Source: Rhizopus sp. PT2906 (Eukaryota > Mucoromycota > Mucoromycetes > Mucorales > Rhizopodaceae). Taken from it: a stretch of DNA of 64,000 bases. This document shows positions 46,469-58,366 of this stretch, piece by piece (within the stretch, counting starts at the first letter, position 1; each line of letters starts with the position of its first letter). The translations under genes were made by a program, and so were the position numbers. The DNA is taken from NCBI GenBank assembly GCA_025529335.1, contig JAMYHX010000047.1, positions 62,001 through 126,000 on the forward strand, given 5' to 3'. The notes under the pieces are model-generated. The model made no database searches. It saw nothing but the letters and a program-made list of their open reading frames with translations, and was not told where the DNA came from.

Positions 46469-48433
46469 ATTCCAAATGTTAAAATAAGAAAGAAAAGAAA
46501 GAAAAAAGAAGCGAACAATCGTCGTTTTTATATACGCAGACAAAAAAAAAAAAAGATGATCGTATATAGCTCACTAGGCTGTTCTTGACTTAATCCAGCA
46601 TACTCCTGATCAATGATCCAAAGTAAGGCATTTTAATTCTACACTTAATTGTTTTGTTGTGTATTTATACTACAGTAAGCATGACACTGAGAAAATGCTT
46701 GAAGATGTTGTATAGATCATCAGGATGGGAATGTGATTTTCTCTTCATACTTGTGATACCACGAAGAATATATACAATAATGAATGGCTAAGGAAGCCAT
46801 GGTAACAGATTGAGGGATTTGATGTCTAATTTTGATTACAAAAGGTTATTTATAAATATGAACAGTAACACCAATTACACAAATGTAGCATCAATAAAAA
46901 GGAGTAAGTTACTCTTCCCCCAAAATACGGTCCAAAAAAGGATTTGCCAGGAAGCACATTTTTTTTTTTCTGTAAAAAAACATTGTACAACTAAACAATC
47001 GAGACCAGTTTAAAGTTTGACAGTAAAGACGGCAAGTATGCCATCATCAGTTGCGATCATGGGGGATAAACATAAAACGGATAGCATAGGTCATTTATCA
47101 TACACACAAGTCATCTTGCAGAACAAAACACATAGGCAATTAACGGTCACATATGCATTAAGTCTAGCCCGAAGCTTACAACACGTTTGGGCAAAAGGAA
47201 CAACCAAAACCAAGTGATTATCGCCATTTGCAGTTTTTTATACTTTATTTGGGTATTTTTGTAGCTGCATTATATTTTTGGACTTGCACGATGATTCGAG
47301 AATAATCAGCAGAAGCGATATTAAAGTCAGTTAAAGATCACTAAGGATCGTCAAAGGATCGTCAAGTACGATTGTGTTATTGTGGCAATCTTTACCACCA
47401 ACTGTATTAGACATGGTTAAATACGACAACTGTTAACAAAGAGTTTCTATGATACCTTTGATGTATATATTTTAAAAATGAAAGAAGGAGAAGAGAAGTG
47501 GCGCTTGCTCTCAGAAAGAGTAGTTGAAGATATTCTTTATTCCTATGGAGCTGATTTAATATGAGATAAAGTATTCATTAACTTTAGCCCTAGATTTTTT
47601 ACTCATTAGTGTCTTGTACTTAAGTAGTGCTGTGTATTAGTTCATTATTGATTTATGTAACAAGTAAAAAGCCTTTTACTGATGATGAATGGGGAGAAAT
47701 TACGAATAAAAGCAGAAAAAATAAGATATTACTTTACCAGAAGAGATACTTTTACTATTGAAAGACATGAGCAAGGTAATACAACGTCAAGGATAAGTAT
47801 ATAAAATGTAGACTTGTCTCTGTCCATAGTTTCGTATCGAAAATTGCGTGAAATTAGTTACTTATCCCACTTTCAATAGAACATCAGTCCTCCCCCTGCT
47901 CTTACAGAGTCTATGCCAATGCCATCGTACCCAGTGCTATGACAATATCAATAAAGTATCTAAGGGACAATATTAGTTTAAAAGTCCTATATGATACAGC
48001 AGTTCTCTATTGACAAATCAGAAATTGAAGACATGGGGTGATAGCAAACAATGATTAAATTGAGTAACTAAACAACCCATTCGTTTTCAAGACATAGCAA
48101 GGTCAGTAATGAATACGCTTTCCTTAAAAGTTAATCTTAACTATCAGTAACCAAGGAACGAATTAAAATTTTTCAGGGTACTTTGTTTCAAACTACGCTG
48201 ATGACCTACAACAAGCGTCTATTCTTCAAGCATCAAGATTATAATGCTAGTAGAATATATACTTTATATGCCGACTTGTAGAGAAAGACATGCATATTTT
48301 CTATTATGGATAAGCATGATATGTATTAGCCAAAGAGTAATGTTACACCAACCCCTTGCTCGCTGAATAAAATATCAGAACTCAGGTAATGTCATTTTAG
48401 CTCATTCTTTTTTTAATTTAATTTATTTCTATC
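46469..48433. other. intergenic, no gene seen
   Basis: About 2 kb of AT-rich sequence. Short frames at 46810-47013 and 47017-47217 have no motif or splice support. A short direct repeat of 'AAGGATCGTCAA' lies near 47344-47366. Confidence 0.5.
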
Positions 48434-50140
48434 ATGGCCAACTTTCAACGATTGCCGATAGACATACTTCATCTCATATTCAACTATTTGAAAGAAAAGG
48501 AGGATATAAAGAACTGTAGACTTGTTTGCTTACAATGGTGCATGGCATTGACATACCGATTGTTTCAAGATATATCTATTAAAGACGAATATCATCTCAA
48601 GGCACTATTGAACTTAACCACTAGCTCAAACTCGAATAGATTGATTCAACTGGGCCGATACGCTAAAACGATGACTATCTACAGTAGTCGTGACTATAAA
48701 CAAATGCCTGTTATCACACGCCATGACTTTGAACAATTAGTCAAATCCTGTCCACATGTCCATAAGCTTTTATTGGACGCTTTTACTTTTGGAAAGTACA
48801 TATCAGCTTACTTGCTTGATATCAGCGATGATACCAAATGGAAAGTTCAGTCATTTGGATTGAAGCATATCACTATGGACATTTATTACAAATACAAAGA
48901 CTCCATCACTGAATTCTACGCTCCTTACAGGATGAAGAGTATACGTGATTTAGCATATTTCCCGTTACTCCAACAAGTTCACTTGCACGCATTTCCTGTT
49001 ACGACCATGGAAGACTTCATGTTTATTTTTGATGCTTGTAGAAACATACGTCACATAAGCATGACGGTTGACATAAACACACCCTCACATGTTACTTGTT
49101 CTCAAGATCTTTACCTCTCTTTGACTCGAGCAGAGTTTGTTTGTCGCGGCCGACAGATACCAAAGGACCTTATCGATTGTATCACACATCGATTCACACA
49201 AATATCCGATATTTCATTTTATCTGGACAATGAATCTCCAAGGCCTATTGATGAATCAGATTATGATAGACTGGTGAAGCATGTTGTCAAGCATCTCAAA
49301 CAAGAATCAAGATTGAGTTTGTATAAACCTATCTTTAATGCAGAACATCTAGAGCAAGCGGCTATTGCGATAAACAACTGCCTAAAGAGTATTAGTAAAC
49401 AATCATCCATCACGTCAAGCGTACATTTTACGATTATCCAAAGCATGTCATGGGATAATGAAACCGTCAAGCTGTTGGATACATTTAAACGACACGACGA
49501 TGACATGATTCACCGTCATCTTGAGCTTCACTGTCCGGGTAGATATCCTTTACAAGAGTTAATCTATTATCTCAGAAATGCCAAACCATACATTCAAGAA
49601 TTGACCATGATGAATGAAGACTCATCCTCTGTCACCTCAGCAGACCACATAGACGCCACCATATATCAATGTCACCAACTTCAAAAGTTAACTCTTTTCC
49701 GCTATGGATTGCCATCACTTCAGGGTTGTGTCAATAGAACGGTACAATCTATATGTATTGCTTCATGTAATATTCATACTGGATTCTTTGATGACCTTGC
49801 CACAGCCTTTCCTCGCTTAAAAAATATCGATCTGCGTTGCAATACGATTGTTTGTGATTCTGACGGAGCTGGATCGAATATAATAGACCTAGGAAGCTTA
49901 ATATTGGATAAGCTGACACTTGTATTAAGCATCCAAAATGATATGTCCACGTCCGATACCCAGGAGTATCTTGTATCTCTCAAGACACATAGAAAAACTT
50001 CCTATTTTGTCATAGACAACAAGAGAAGCCCTAGAAAGCTTAGCACTGATGAAGCAACAGAAAAGGATAAAAGCATAGATTATCTAATCAATTGTCATGA
50101 TGTTCAGCAATTCGCTCTAGACGTAGCTATCTCTTTCTAA
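48434..50140 (+). CDS. F-box protein with LRR-like repeats
   Basis: An intronless frame of 568 aa. The N-terminal F-box is clear: 'LPIDILHLIFNYLKEKEDIK', followed by 'NCRLVCLQWCMALTYRLFQD'. F-boxes bind Skp1 in SCF ubiquitin ligases. The rest contains irregular leucine-rich units ('VHKLLLDAFTF', 'LQQVHLHAFPV', 'LQKLTLFRYGLPSLQG', 'LKNIDLRCNTIV') that probably form the substrate-binding solenoid. Such F-box/LRR genes are numerous in Mucoromycota, and the target cannot be inferred. The ATG is the first one, directly followed by the F-box. Confidence 0.85.
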   Translation: MANFQRLPIDILHLIFNYLKEKEDIKNCRLVCLQWCMALTYRLFQDISIKDEYHLKALLNLTTSSNSNRLIQLGRYAKTMTIYSSRDYKQMPVITRHDFEQLVKSCPHVHKLLLDAFTFGKYISAYLLDISDDTKWKVQSFGLKHITMDIYYKYKDSITEFYAPYRMKSIRDLAYFPLLQQVHLHAFPVTTMEDFMFIFDACRNIRHISMTVDINTPSHVTCSQDLYLSLTRAEFVCRGRQIPKDLIDCITHRFTQISDISFYLDNESPRPIDESDYDRLVKHVVKHLKQESRLSLYKPIFNAEHLEQAAIAINNCLKSISKQSSITSSVHFTIIQSMSWDNETVKLLDTFKRHDDDMIHRHLELHCPGRYPLQELIYYLRNAKPYIQELTMMNEDSSSVTSADHIDATIYQCHQLQKLTLFRYGLPSLQGCVNRTVQSICIASCNIHTGFFDDLATAFPRLKNIDLRCNTIVCDSDGAGSNIIDLGSLILDKLTLVLSIQNDMSTSDTQEYLVSLKTHRKTSYFVIDNKRSPRKLSTDEATEKDKSIDYLINCHDVQQFALDVAISF

Positions 50141-50464
50141 TGCCTCCATAGACAGTTCTGCCCTAGTATATACTTTCTATCTACTGTATTATTAATTCTT
50201 TATTAAATAAAATAATGATTTTATAGACAATGTTCAAAATAAGTCTTTTGACAAAAAAAGTTTGATCATGTACACTTTTATATAGTCCTTGTATGCTGAT
50301 GGTCGTTTCAATAGCCTCCATGTTTGTTACAATGGACGCCAAGAGGGATCACTTCCCAAAAAGGCAACCTGTTAAACTCAGACATTAAATTCAAATAAAC
50401 CTGCAATGTTGCCTTTTAACCCTTTCAATAACTCCCCTTCATTATTCTTATTTAATAGTTTACC
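50141..50464. other. intergenic: F-box 3' end and SLA2 promoter
   Basis: Contains AATAAA-type signals at about 50200-50210 after the F-box gene and a pyrimidine-rich leader before the SLA2 ATG. Nothing else is seen. Confidence 0.6.
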
Positions 50465-53400
50465 ATGTCTTACCTCTCTGCCGATAAAGCAGAAGCAGAA
50501 CTTGCTCAGAGTGTTCGAAAAGCATGTAATGCTGAAGAAGTATCACCTAAGCGAAAACACGTTCGAAGTAAGAAAGAGAAGGACTTTATATCATTTTTTA
50601 TTAATACATGTGTAGTCTGTGTTGTCTATACCTGGGACCATCGCTCTTCAGCCATCATTTGGAATATACTCAAAGTACAACCTTTGTTATCTGATGAAGT
50701 TCAAGCTTTCAAGGCATTAATTCTAGTTCATAGAACCATCAATGAAGGACATCCCAATGTAACCAAATGACGACATATATTATTGTTCATCATTCAACTT
50801 ACATCCTATCATTTTAGGCTATTAAAGACGCTATTAGAGAGACAGGCTGGTTGGAGACTTGTGCTCGAAGTGTTAGTGGAGACGGTATTAAAGGATACGG
50901 TACACTCATTCGGGCCTATGTCGACTTGCTTATACACAAACTTCAGTTCCATCGCACTCATCCTGAATTCAACGGTACTTTTGACTATGAAGAATATATT
51001 AGTTTAAAAAATATCGATGATCCAAATGAAGGGTAAGGTAAAGCACAATTAGATATTATGATTGACCTTGGTTTCTTTTCAGATTTGAGACTATCAATGA
51101 TTTGATGGACTTGCAGGATCATATCGATAGGTTCCAAAAGACAGTATTTGCCAGTTTCCGCCATCACTCAAATAATGAGTGTCGTATTGGTGCTCTTTTA
51201 CCTTTAATAGACGAGAGTCACGGCATCTACAAGTTTATCACCAGCATGCTGAGAGCCATGCATCAAAGTAAGAACTTTCTTTCTTTGAACCTTTACTGTT
51301 TTCTAAACTTGTTATAGAAACTGATTCTTCTGATGCTCTTGCACCACTTCGACAAAGATTCAATGCACAACACTATGCACTTTTGAAGTTTTATTTTGAA
51401 TGCTCTAACCTACGATACTTGACAAGCCTTAAGCAAGTACCTGTACTTTCGCAAGACCCGCCTTCTTTGATTGACGCCAACACACCACAGCTTCCTAAGC
51501 GACCTGAAGTAGCTCGCATTGAGGCCCCACCTCCAGCCCAAGCCTCGCCCGAACCTGTGATTGACTTTTGGTCCGAGAAACAAGCTCAGCAACAGCGAGA
51601 ATATGATCAACAACAACAGCGCTTGGCTCAACAACGGGCTGAAGAACAGGAGAGAATGAGACAAATGCAGCTACAGCAACAGCGTGAGTTTGAGGAGCAA
51701 CAGCGATTGCTTGCAGAGCGTGAAAGACAGAGACAGGAAGAACTCTTGAGACAACAGATGCAGCATCAGCAGGCCGGTAGAATCAATGATTTGGAAATGC
51801 AGCTTTTGAATGCTCGTAACCAAATTGAACGTAACCAAATGATGCTGGAGCAGTATGACAGAAGAGTGAAGGCTCTTGAACAGGAACTGGCCTCTGTTAA
51901 CTCTAATGCTCAGCTACGTGACCAATCTAAAGATGAGCTCATTCGTTCACTTCAAAGTAAGGATTAAAAGCTGGTTGTATACCATCAGGATTATATACTA
52001 ATCTGATATTATATAGACGAAATACAAATGTGGAAAAACAAGTACGAAGCCTTGGCCAAGCTTTACAGTCAGCTAAGAAAGGAACATATTGACTTATTGA
52101 ATAAATACAAGAGCCTGCAGGTCAAGGCCAATTCTGCACAAGAAGCTACAGAGAAATTGGAACGAATGCAAGCTGATATGCGTGCAAAGAATATCGAATT
52201 AGCTGATCTAATCAGAGAACGTGATAGAGCACGCAATGAACTGGCTAGACTTCAGGGTGTAGGTGTTAGTTGTACATTCATGAGCGTCTGTTAATCTTTT
52301 GCATGTAGAACCAACGCGACGAAGTAGAAAGATTAAGACGAGAATTGGACAGTGCCCGCGACCAAATTCAAAATATGGGACGATCAAAGGGAGATGAAGT
52401 GAGCGCATTGTTGGCCAAATTCAACAAGGAAAAATCAGAATTAGAGGCTAGTTTGATGGAAAAGCAAGCTCTCATTGACGAGTTCCTCAAGCAGATTGAA
52501 GATCAGCAGGGAGAAGTGGACCATCTTCGCCAAGTAAGTCTTTTTGCTCGTTTGAAAAGAATACGTCTCACACAACTTGTAGGAAAAAGACGAAGAGATT
52601 GCTGTGTTGCAGGCTGGTATGGATGAATGTCTAGCTCAACTTGCTGAATTACAACATAATGACAGACAACAAGAGCTTCAGGATGAGCTTCATCGTCTGG
52701 AAACTATGCACTCTGACAAGCTGAACCAAATACTGGGTAATAGCCTTTACCATTATGTTTTTATACATCTAACTTTCTATTAGATGCTATTCTTAGCACG
52801 TGTGTTCAAAAAATTAACGACGGCATTTACGAACTTGATAGTCAACATGGCAATGAAAACTCAACTCCAGAACTTGCATTATCCATGATTGAAAGAGCAA
52901 GTATTACTTCAGTAGAGTTCATGTCTGCCTTCAGCAAATTCTTAGATGGAAGTAATTCTGGTGATCACACAAGCACTATCACGCGTGCCATTGAATTCTC
53001 TGATACCATTATTGATGTCCTCCAACATTCAAAGGGCATCACGCAATATGTCATGCGCGATGAAGATGGTGAAGAACTTGTCAGACTTGGTAAAGGTTCT
53101 GCTGAAGCTGTTATCCAATACTTTAGCAGTGTCATGTCATCTTATCTCAAGATGCTTCCTCCTGCCCAACGTCCTGAAGTTGTCATTCAAGGCGATATGA
53201 GAGTGCAAGAAGCACTTACCAAGCTCTCACAAAAGACAGAAGATTTGATCTTGACAGGTGCTACAGATATTAATAAATTAGCTGATGGTGAAGTCGGTGA
53301 TCTTGTCGAACAAGAAATGACAAGAGCCGCACGAGCTATTGAAGAAGCTACTGCCAGGATCCAAGAGCTGATGCGTCGTCCAGCAAACCCTTCTTTCTCA

Positions 53401-54089
53401 GCAACAGATATTCAAGTTCATCAGCTCATCTTGAACTCTGTATTGGCACTTACGAATGCTATTGGTAATCTGATCAAATGTGCCACAGCATCCCAACAAG
53501 AAATTGTGGCTCAAGGTCGTGGAACCTCGTCCAAAGCCGCTTTCTATAAGAAACATAACAGATGGACTGAAGGTTTGATTACAGCGGCCAAGGCAGTAGC
53601 TGTTGCGACAAATCTTTTGGTAGAAGCTGCCGATGGTGTCATTAGCAAAACACATTCTTTAGAACAGCTGATTGTTGCTTCTAATGAGGTATCTGCTGCT
53701 ACAGCTCAACTTGTATCAGCCTCCCGTGTGAAATCATCCTTCATGTCGCGTACACAAGAGCGATTAGAATTGGCAGCTAAGGCAGTGAAGGATGCTGCGG
53801 CAGAACTCGTAAAGCAGGTTAAGAACCTTGTTGCCCAGCAAAACAAGACAGAGGATTTAGAAATTGATTGGAATAAGTTATCAGTGCATGAATTTAAGCG
53901 TCGAGAGATGGAACAACAAGTGAAAATTTTGAAATTGGATGCCGAGTTAACGAATGCTCGTCGTGTCTTGGCTGAAATGAGGTAAGTCTCAACATGTGTT
54001 GTGATGTCTGGTTTATTAATGCCTTTTTTTTTTTTTTTTTTTTTTTTATCATTAGACGAAGCGGATATCATACAGAGGAAACAGATTAA
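50465..54089 (+). CDS. SLA2: SLA2/HIP1R endocytic adaptor (ANTH, coiled coil, I/LWEQ)
   Basis: Ten exons: 50465..50567, 50616..50758, 50818..51032, 51083..51267, 51318..51956, 52017..52258, 52309..52533, 52583..52736, 52784..53981, 54056..54089; 1045 aa (yeast Sla2 968). It links membrane PI(4,5)P2 and clathrin coats to actin in endocytosis. The ANTH domain covers about residues 1-280 ('VYTWDHRSSAIIWNIL', 'LVHRTINEGHPN', 'GYGTLIRAYVDLL', 'RFNAQHYALLKFYFECSNLR'). A Pro-rich linker and a long Gln/Glu coiled coil follow, with the 'MWKNKYEALAKLY' segment. The C-terminal talin-HIP1R/Sla2 actin-tethering module has 'VSAATAQLVSASRVKSSFMS' and 'LELAAKAVKDAAAELVK'. The last intron has a 25-base T tract; the final exon adds only ten codons and the stop. 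Confidence 0.92.
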
Positions 54090-54361
54090 TAGTACTAATG
54101 ACAAAATAAAATATTTTTCTTATGTAATCAAATCTGTACGTGTAAGAACGATATCAAGTCTGTATCTGCTACTACTATTGGATATCTTGTGCTTTCTTTT
54201 GAAGTGTGTATGGAATGTCCCTTCAGTTACGCTTGATTTCGATAGCTTTTCATTACTTTTAATACATGTAGGAAAACAAACTACATTGAGGGATTCCTTA
54301 GCATCAACAGAGGATATTCATTAATTTTTTTATTATTCTTTCTTTGATATAAATAGATTAG

Positions 54362-55312
54362 TTATGCAATAATGTTGTTTTGTACAATTTGATGTAGTTT
54401 AGTTTGATCTTCATGCGTACACTGTAGTAAAGAAGATAGGACAGGTATTAGTTGAGACTAGACAGAAGAATGATGAGTACATTTTAATACATTATCTCTC
54501 CTGCATCAATATGACTTACTCTTGTTGTTTTCAGTTCCAGAAATTTTATAATGACATTTCGCAAGTATTCAAGGTTAAGAGCATCGTCTTGTGCCTTTGT
54601 CATCCTTCGTATTTCATTCCTTAACATCTATGGATACCGTTAGTTCATGCTTAGGTCATCACTTTTCTTACTTTATTCATAGCCTTCAATTGAATTTCCC
54701 TTGCCTTTACGTATTCTAACTCTTTCTTTTGATTTTCTATATTGACCTTTTTTGTATAATGTGTGTGAATGATGCTGTGTATACTCTCTCATGAGGTTAA
54801 CTTACGTGTATCATGTACAAGTCATCGTACTTTTCCTGCCACTGCTTTGACTCTTGATATGCCTTACCCAGTTTAAGCTCTAGGCAGCTTATGCTCTCAC
54901 TTGCTGATGTGTATTTCTCCCTTAACGACGATACTTCGTTTTGCATCATCATCTTTTCCTGCTCTACGCTCAAGCACAGTTGCTCAAACGTACGTCGCTG
55001 ACATTCAAGTTCCGAGCGTACCGTGTTACACTCTTGTTTTGCTTGATCTATCTCTTGAACCAACTTGGCCTTCTCTGTCATACACCGTACGCTGTCATGA
55101 CATGCACCTTTGTTCTTACTCTCTATTAATTGCTTGATTGTTTCTTGAGCCTTTTTTAGCTCTTTTTGGGCAGAATCCGCTTCTTGCATAAAGTGTAGCA
55201 CACTTTTTTTGTTCTCCTCTCTTTCAAGTTTCAGTTCTTCAATTTCATTCTTTAGCTTCCTAATCTGCTCTTGTACGTTTCTTTTCTTTGTATTTAATTG
55301 TTTTCTTGCCAT
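54362..55312 (-). CDS. short coiled-coil golgin with C-terminal GRIP domain
   Basis: Exons 55312..54806, 54746..54672, 54627..54520 and 54457..54362; 261 aa. Residues 1 to about 200 form a continuous coiled coil. The end, assembled only after splicing, reads 'ALNLEYLRNVIIKFLELKTT' then 'RSQLIPVLSSLLQCTHEDQT'. This is the GRIP domain, including the conserved Tyr that contacts Arl1-GTP, which targets golgins to the trans-Golgi. The family is confident from that block. The protein is much shorter than typical golgins such as Imh1. It is transcribed convergently with SLA2, with about 270 bp between their stops. Confidence 0.75.
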
Positions 55313-55657
55313 ATTTATTTTATAAGAAAGAAAGAGTTATAAAGCTCAAAGCTAAGCCCAACAGAAAAAGAATGGAACCTTTTTATATAAGGAATCTTAG
55401 GGGGCTTAAAATATTTTTTGTAGTGCTATTGAAAATAAAATGGCGCAGAATATTATGATCTGTTCAACTTAAGCCCTCTTCATGATGTATATATCTTTAA
55501 GCAATGCTCATGATAACAGTAGCTGACAATATGCTTTAAGTAAAAATAAATGTAGTATTTAATCATAGAAACAAGTAAGATACAGATAAATAATGATGAT
55601 ATTCAAGTATACAATAAAATGATCATATTGATAGCAAAGTAAAAAAAAATTACAAGT
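55313..55657. other. intergenic, no gene seen
   Basis: AT-rich upstream region of the golgin gene; nothing recognisable. Confidence 0.5.
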
Positions 55658-56110
55658 TTATTTTTTGGAGAACTGCTCCTCTATATTCAAAGTATGTCCT
55701 CTTGACATAGCAGTCATCAATGACTCAAAGTAAAGTTTGAAATCTAGGATAAAATGAGATAAAAGATATAGTATGAATTATAATTGTGATTCTACCGTAA
55801 TATCTGATGTAGTATTGTATTGGATCATTAGTTCCTTTAGCCATCTTTATCTTCAGCATTTTTACCAATTACCTCACCACTTTCTTTGCCCTTGCTGGCA
55901 TTAAAGCCAATACCTCCCGAAAGCTCTACAAACAGAGGAGCGACCAACTTGTCCTTGACCACAAATGCGACAACATCCCACTCTGCCTCGCCTTTCAAGA
56001 CGGTCTGTTTTTCCAGCCTATTTTATCTGTTGGTCATACTTGCTGGATAAACAAGTGTGGAACTTGTATTTGCACTTACCATTTCATATCAATGGCATCA
56101 TTACATGCAA
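55658..56110 (-). pseudogene. fragment of a nuclease-like (PD-(D/E)XK-related) repeat protein
   Basis: Two coding-like blocks lie on the minus strand. About 56095-55840 reads 'NDAIDMKWLEKQTVLKGEAE' and 'VAPLFVELSGGIGFNASKGK', then ends at a TAA. About 55838-55658 reads 'YYIRYYDFKLYFESLMTAMS' across a possible 50-bp GT-AG intron and ends at 55658. From memory, 'FVE.SGG..FN..K' followed by 'V..Y.FK.YFE' is a motif order in nuclease-like proteins expanded in Mucorales, where Glu-x-Ser/Lys sits in the core. No start, no continuous frame and no flanking repeats were found. A pair of genuine small genes is the alternative. Confidence 0.3.
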
Positions 56111-56496
56111 TAAATAGATTGTGGAGGATGAGGTATGGTGATTAGAAAGGCAGCGTTCCTTTCCAACTGCTGCTGCTGCTGAAGAGGGTTGCGTGAGCTT
56201 TCAATTAAATTCAAATTACAGTTGTTGAATTTGATAAGGAGAGTTAGCTTATCAGTATTGATACATATACTATAATAAACCTTGTTGTCTGATGAAAAAG
56301 AAGTATCGCAGAAAGAAATGTTGTTCAGAAGACTTGTATTTACAAAAACAAAATCTCAGAAAAGGAACGAATGTCATCATGCATCTTAATGAAGGGGTAA
56401 TAATCACATCTTCTTAATCTGAACAGTTTATTCTTTATATCTTGATATGTAACACATTTGGACGTTTCCGTGTAATATATCTAACACAACAAAATA
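56111..56496. other. intergenic, left flank of the transposon
   Basis: A short CAG/CTG tract (56171-56181) and AT-rich sequence; no gene. The outer boundary of the mobile element may extend up to about 60 bp left of the perfect repeat. Confidence 0.4.
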
Positions 56497-56538
56497 AATT
56501 CGCTCTGGTGGAACAACCCAATTCGCCTATGGCCAGAA
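56497..56538 (+). repeat. outer terminal inverted repeat, left
   Basis: 42 bp starting 'AATTCGCTCTGGTGGAACAA', an exact reverse complement of 60388-60429. A related unit follows inside (about 56560-56580, 'CACGAAATGTAAATTCGTC'), so the end has iterated AATTCG-containing units. Confidence 0.92.
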
Positions 56539-56710
56539 TAAAATTTGTGTTGCACGAAATGTAAATTCGTCTTGGGCTGACAAATCAGACATCTTTGTTG
56601 CCAAGAATATTTTGTAAGACAAGCCTTAGCATTTTCGGATATATAAGAGCACGCCAACTGCTAGCCCTTGTTTTACTTCTTTTTCATAATTACATCAGAA
56701 TTCATAGATA

Positions 56711-58006
56711 ATGAACATTCAATTCTTGTTTGAAAATGGGAAAGGCTCTGTGGTCGACGAGTATGGCCGGCCTGAACCAATGTATTATATTGTTGATGAG
56801 GAACAGTTTCGTCTTGAAATGTTGAGCTCTCATACACAATATATGGCTCAACTGCCTCTGGAGAGCGAGACAATGCAGATAGAAAAGGAAATCTTAAAGC
56901 CTCACAATGATATTAATATGAGGGAAACATCAGTGAAGCGAAATTATACACGCTATTCTGATCAGGACAAAGTGAGGTTCTTCAAGCTGCTGTTTGAGAA
57001 GTGTCTGAGTGCGGCTGCTGCTGCAACACAACTTGGAATACACGTTCGCACAGCACAAAAATGGGCTAAACAGTATGAGAAGGATCCTGATAGTGTCTTT
57101 GGGAAACGGAGAAAGACTAGTCGTCCATATATTCTCCAAGAGGAACACAGAAGTGCTATTCTCGCGTGCATTGATGAGAACCCTTCCGTCGTTCTAGACG
57201 AAGTTATGAAGAAGTTAAAGCAGATATTTACAGAATTAAAAGTATCTAAAACCACTTTGTTTGATTTTGTAAAACAGCATTGCAATTTGTCTCTCAAAAA
57301 AGCTCGGTTTCAGCCCATAGACCGGAATAGCGAAGAAAAGATTCAAGAGCGGTTGGATTGGATTCATAAATGGGATAAAACAGACATGGATTTTACGAGA
57401 AACTGTGTCTTTCTAGATGAATCCGCCTTCCATATTAATTTAAAACGTAGTATGGCATGGTCGAAGAAAGGTACACCAGCAGTGATTACCGTTCCCAAAA
57501 CACGAGCCACAACTACAACCATTTTAGGCGCGATTTCTGCTGAAGATCTAATTAAATGCAGCCTTAGACTTCTTTAGCCTCCGTCGAATAAAAAGAGAAA
57601 GAGGGGAGATGGCATTGACCGTGTGAGCAAAGGAACGGTTACAGGACACTATGTTAGTTTTCTGAAAGCCACAATGGATGAAATGGATCAGTATCCACAC
57701 ATGAAAGGACATTATCTCGTGATAGATAATGCTCCTATTCATACATCAGGAGATATAGCCAAATACGTAGAATCTTGCGGCTATCGCTGCGCTTATTTGC
57801 CTTCCTATTCTCCTGAACTCAATCCAATTGAGCAATTCTGGTCAGTGGTCAAAAGTAAAGTGAAACACAACAAGTTTCTCGACAAGGAAACTTTGATGAC
57901 CCGGATCAGTGAAGCTTCTAATAGTTTGAAACTAAGTGATTTTAAAGGGATTGTTAGGCATTCTCATAAATGCTTGGACAAGTGTCGTAACAGGCAAGCG
58001 CTCTAG
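56711..58006 (+). pseudogene. Tc1/IS630-like DD34E transposase with one in-frame TAG
   Basis: ATG 56711 opens a frame that runs to 58006 in one phase, interrupted only by TAG at 57575-57577 (codon 289 of 431). The N-terminal helix-turn-helix part has 'LSAAAAATQLGIHVRTAQKW', a basic GRPR-like hinge ('FGKRRKTSRPY') and a second helical unit ('SVVLDEVMKKLKQIFTELK'). The catalytic core has 'VFLDESAFHINLKRSMAWSK' (Asp236), 'HYLVIDNAPIH' (Asp339) and 'AYLPSYSPELNPIEQFWSVV' (Glu374), with 34 residues between the last two, the Tc1-type spacing. A single base change (for example CAG to TAG) explains the stop. No frameshift is seen, so the copy is young or read-through is possible. Confidence 0.85.
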
Positions 58007-58128
58007 AGAACAAAAAAAAAAGTTAAACAAAAATAGCAGGCGGGTTAACAAAGGTTAACAAAAAACAGGCAACGAAAGTTAACAAAATAGCAGGCAGTTT
58101 AGGTGAAAAGCAAGTTAATTTAAAAAAA
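58007..58128 (+). repeat. inner inverted repeat, left, with GTTAAC iterations
   Basis: Bases 58066-58128 are an exact reverse complement of 60265-60327 (63 bp). The outer part, which begins AGAAC plus an A run, matches imperfectly and contains three GTTAACAAA units. It starts one base after the transposase stop codon. Confidence 0.9.
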
Positions 58129-58366
58129 CACGTACGCGTCATCGTCAGTCATCTAAAGTCTGCAATGATCAGCAATGGTCTAGAAAGCTGACAAAGTGCC
58201 ATTTGGTTTGTTCCACCCCTCACCCTCATTTAAAAAAATTGCGTACGTTAAGTGATACAGTAAAAAAAAAAGTCACCATAAAAATAAGGGACCGGCGTCC
58301 GGTTCCTGCGCCCTTTTCTTTTTATTTGACCTGATAAACAAAAAAATTCACTGTTTATCGGTTGTC

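Noticed and set aside
56171..56181. CAG/CTG tract as a possible coding polyQ exon
   Set aside because: Too short, and surrounding frames are closed by stops within a few codons.
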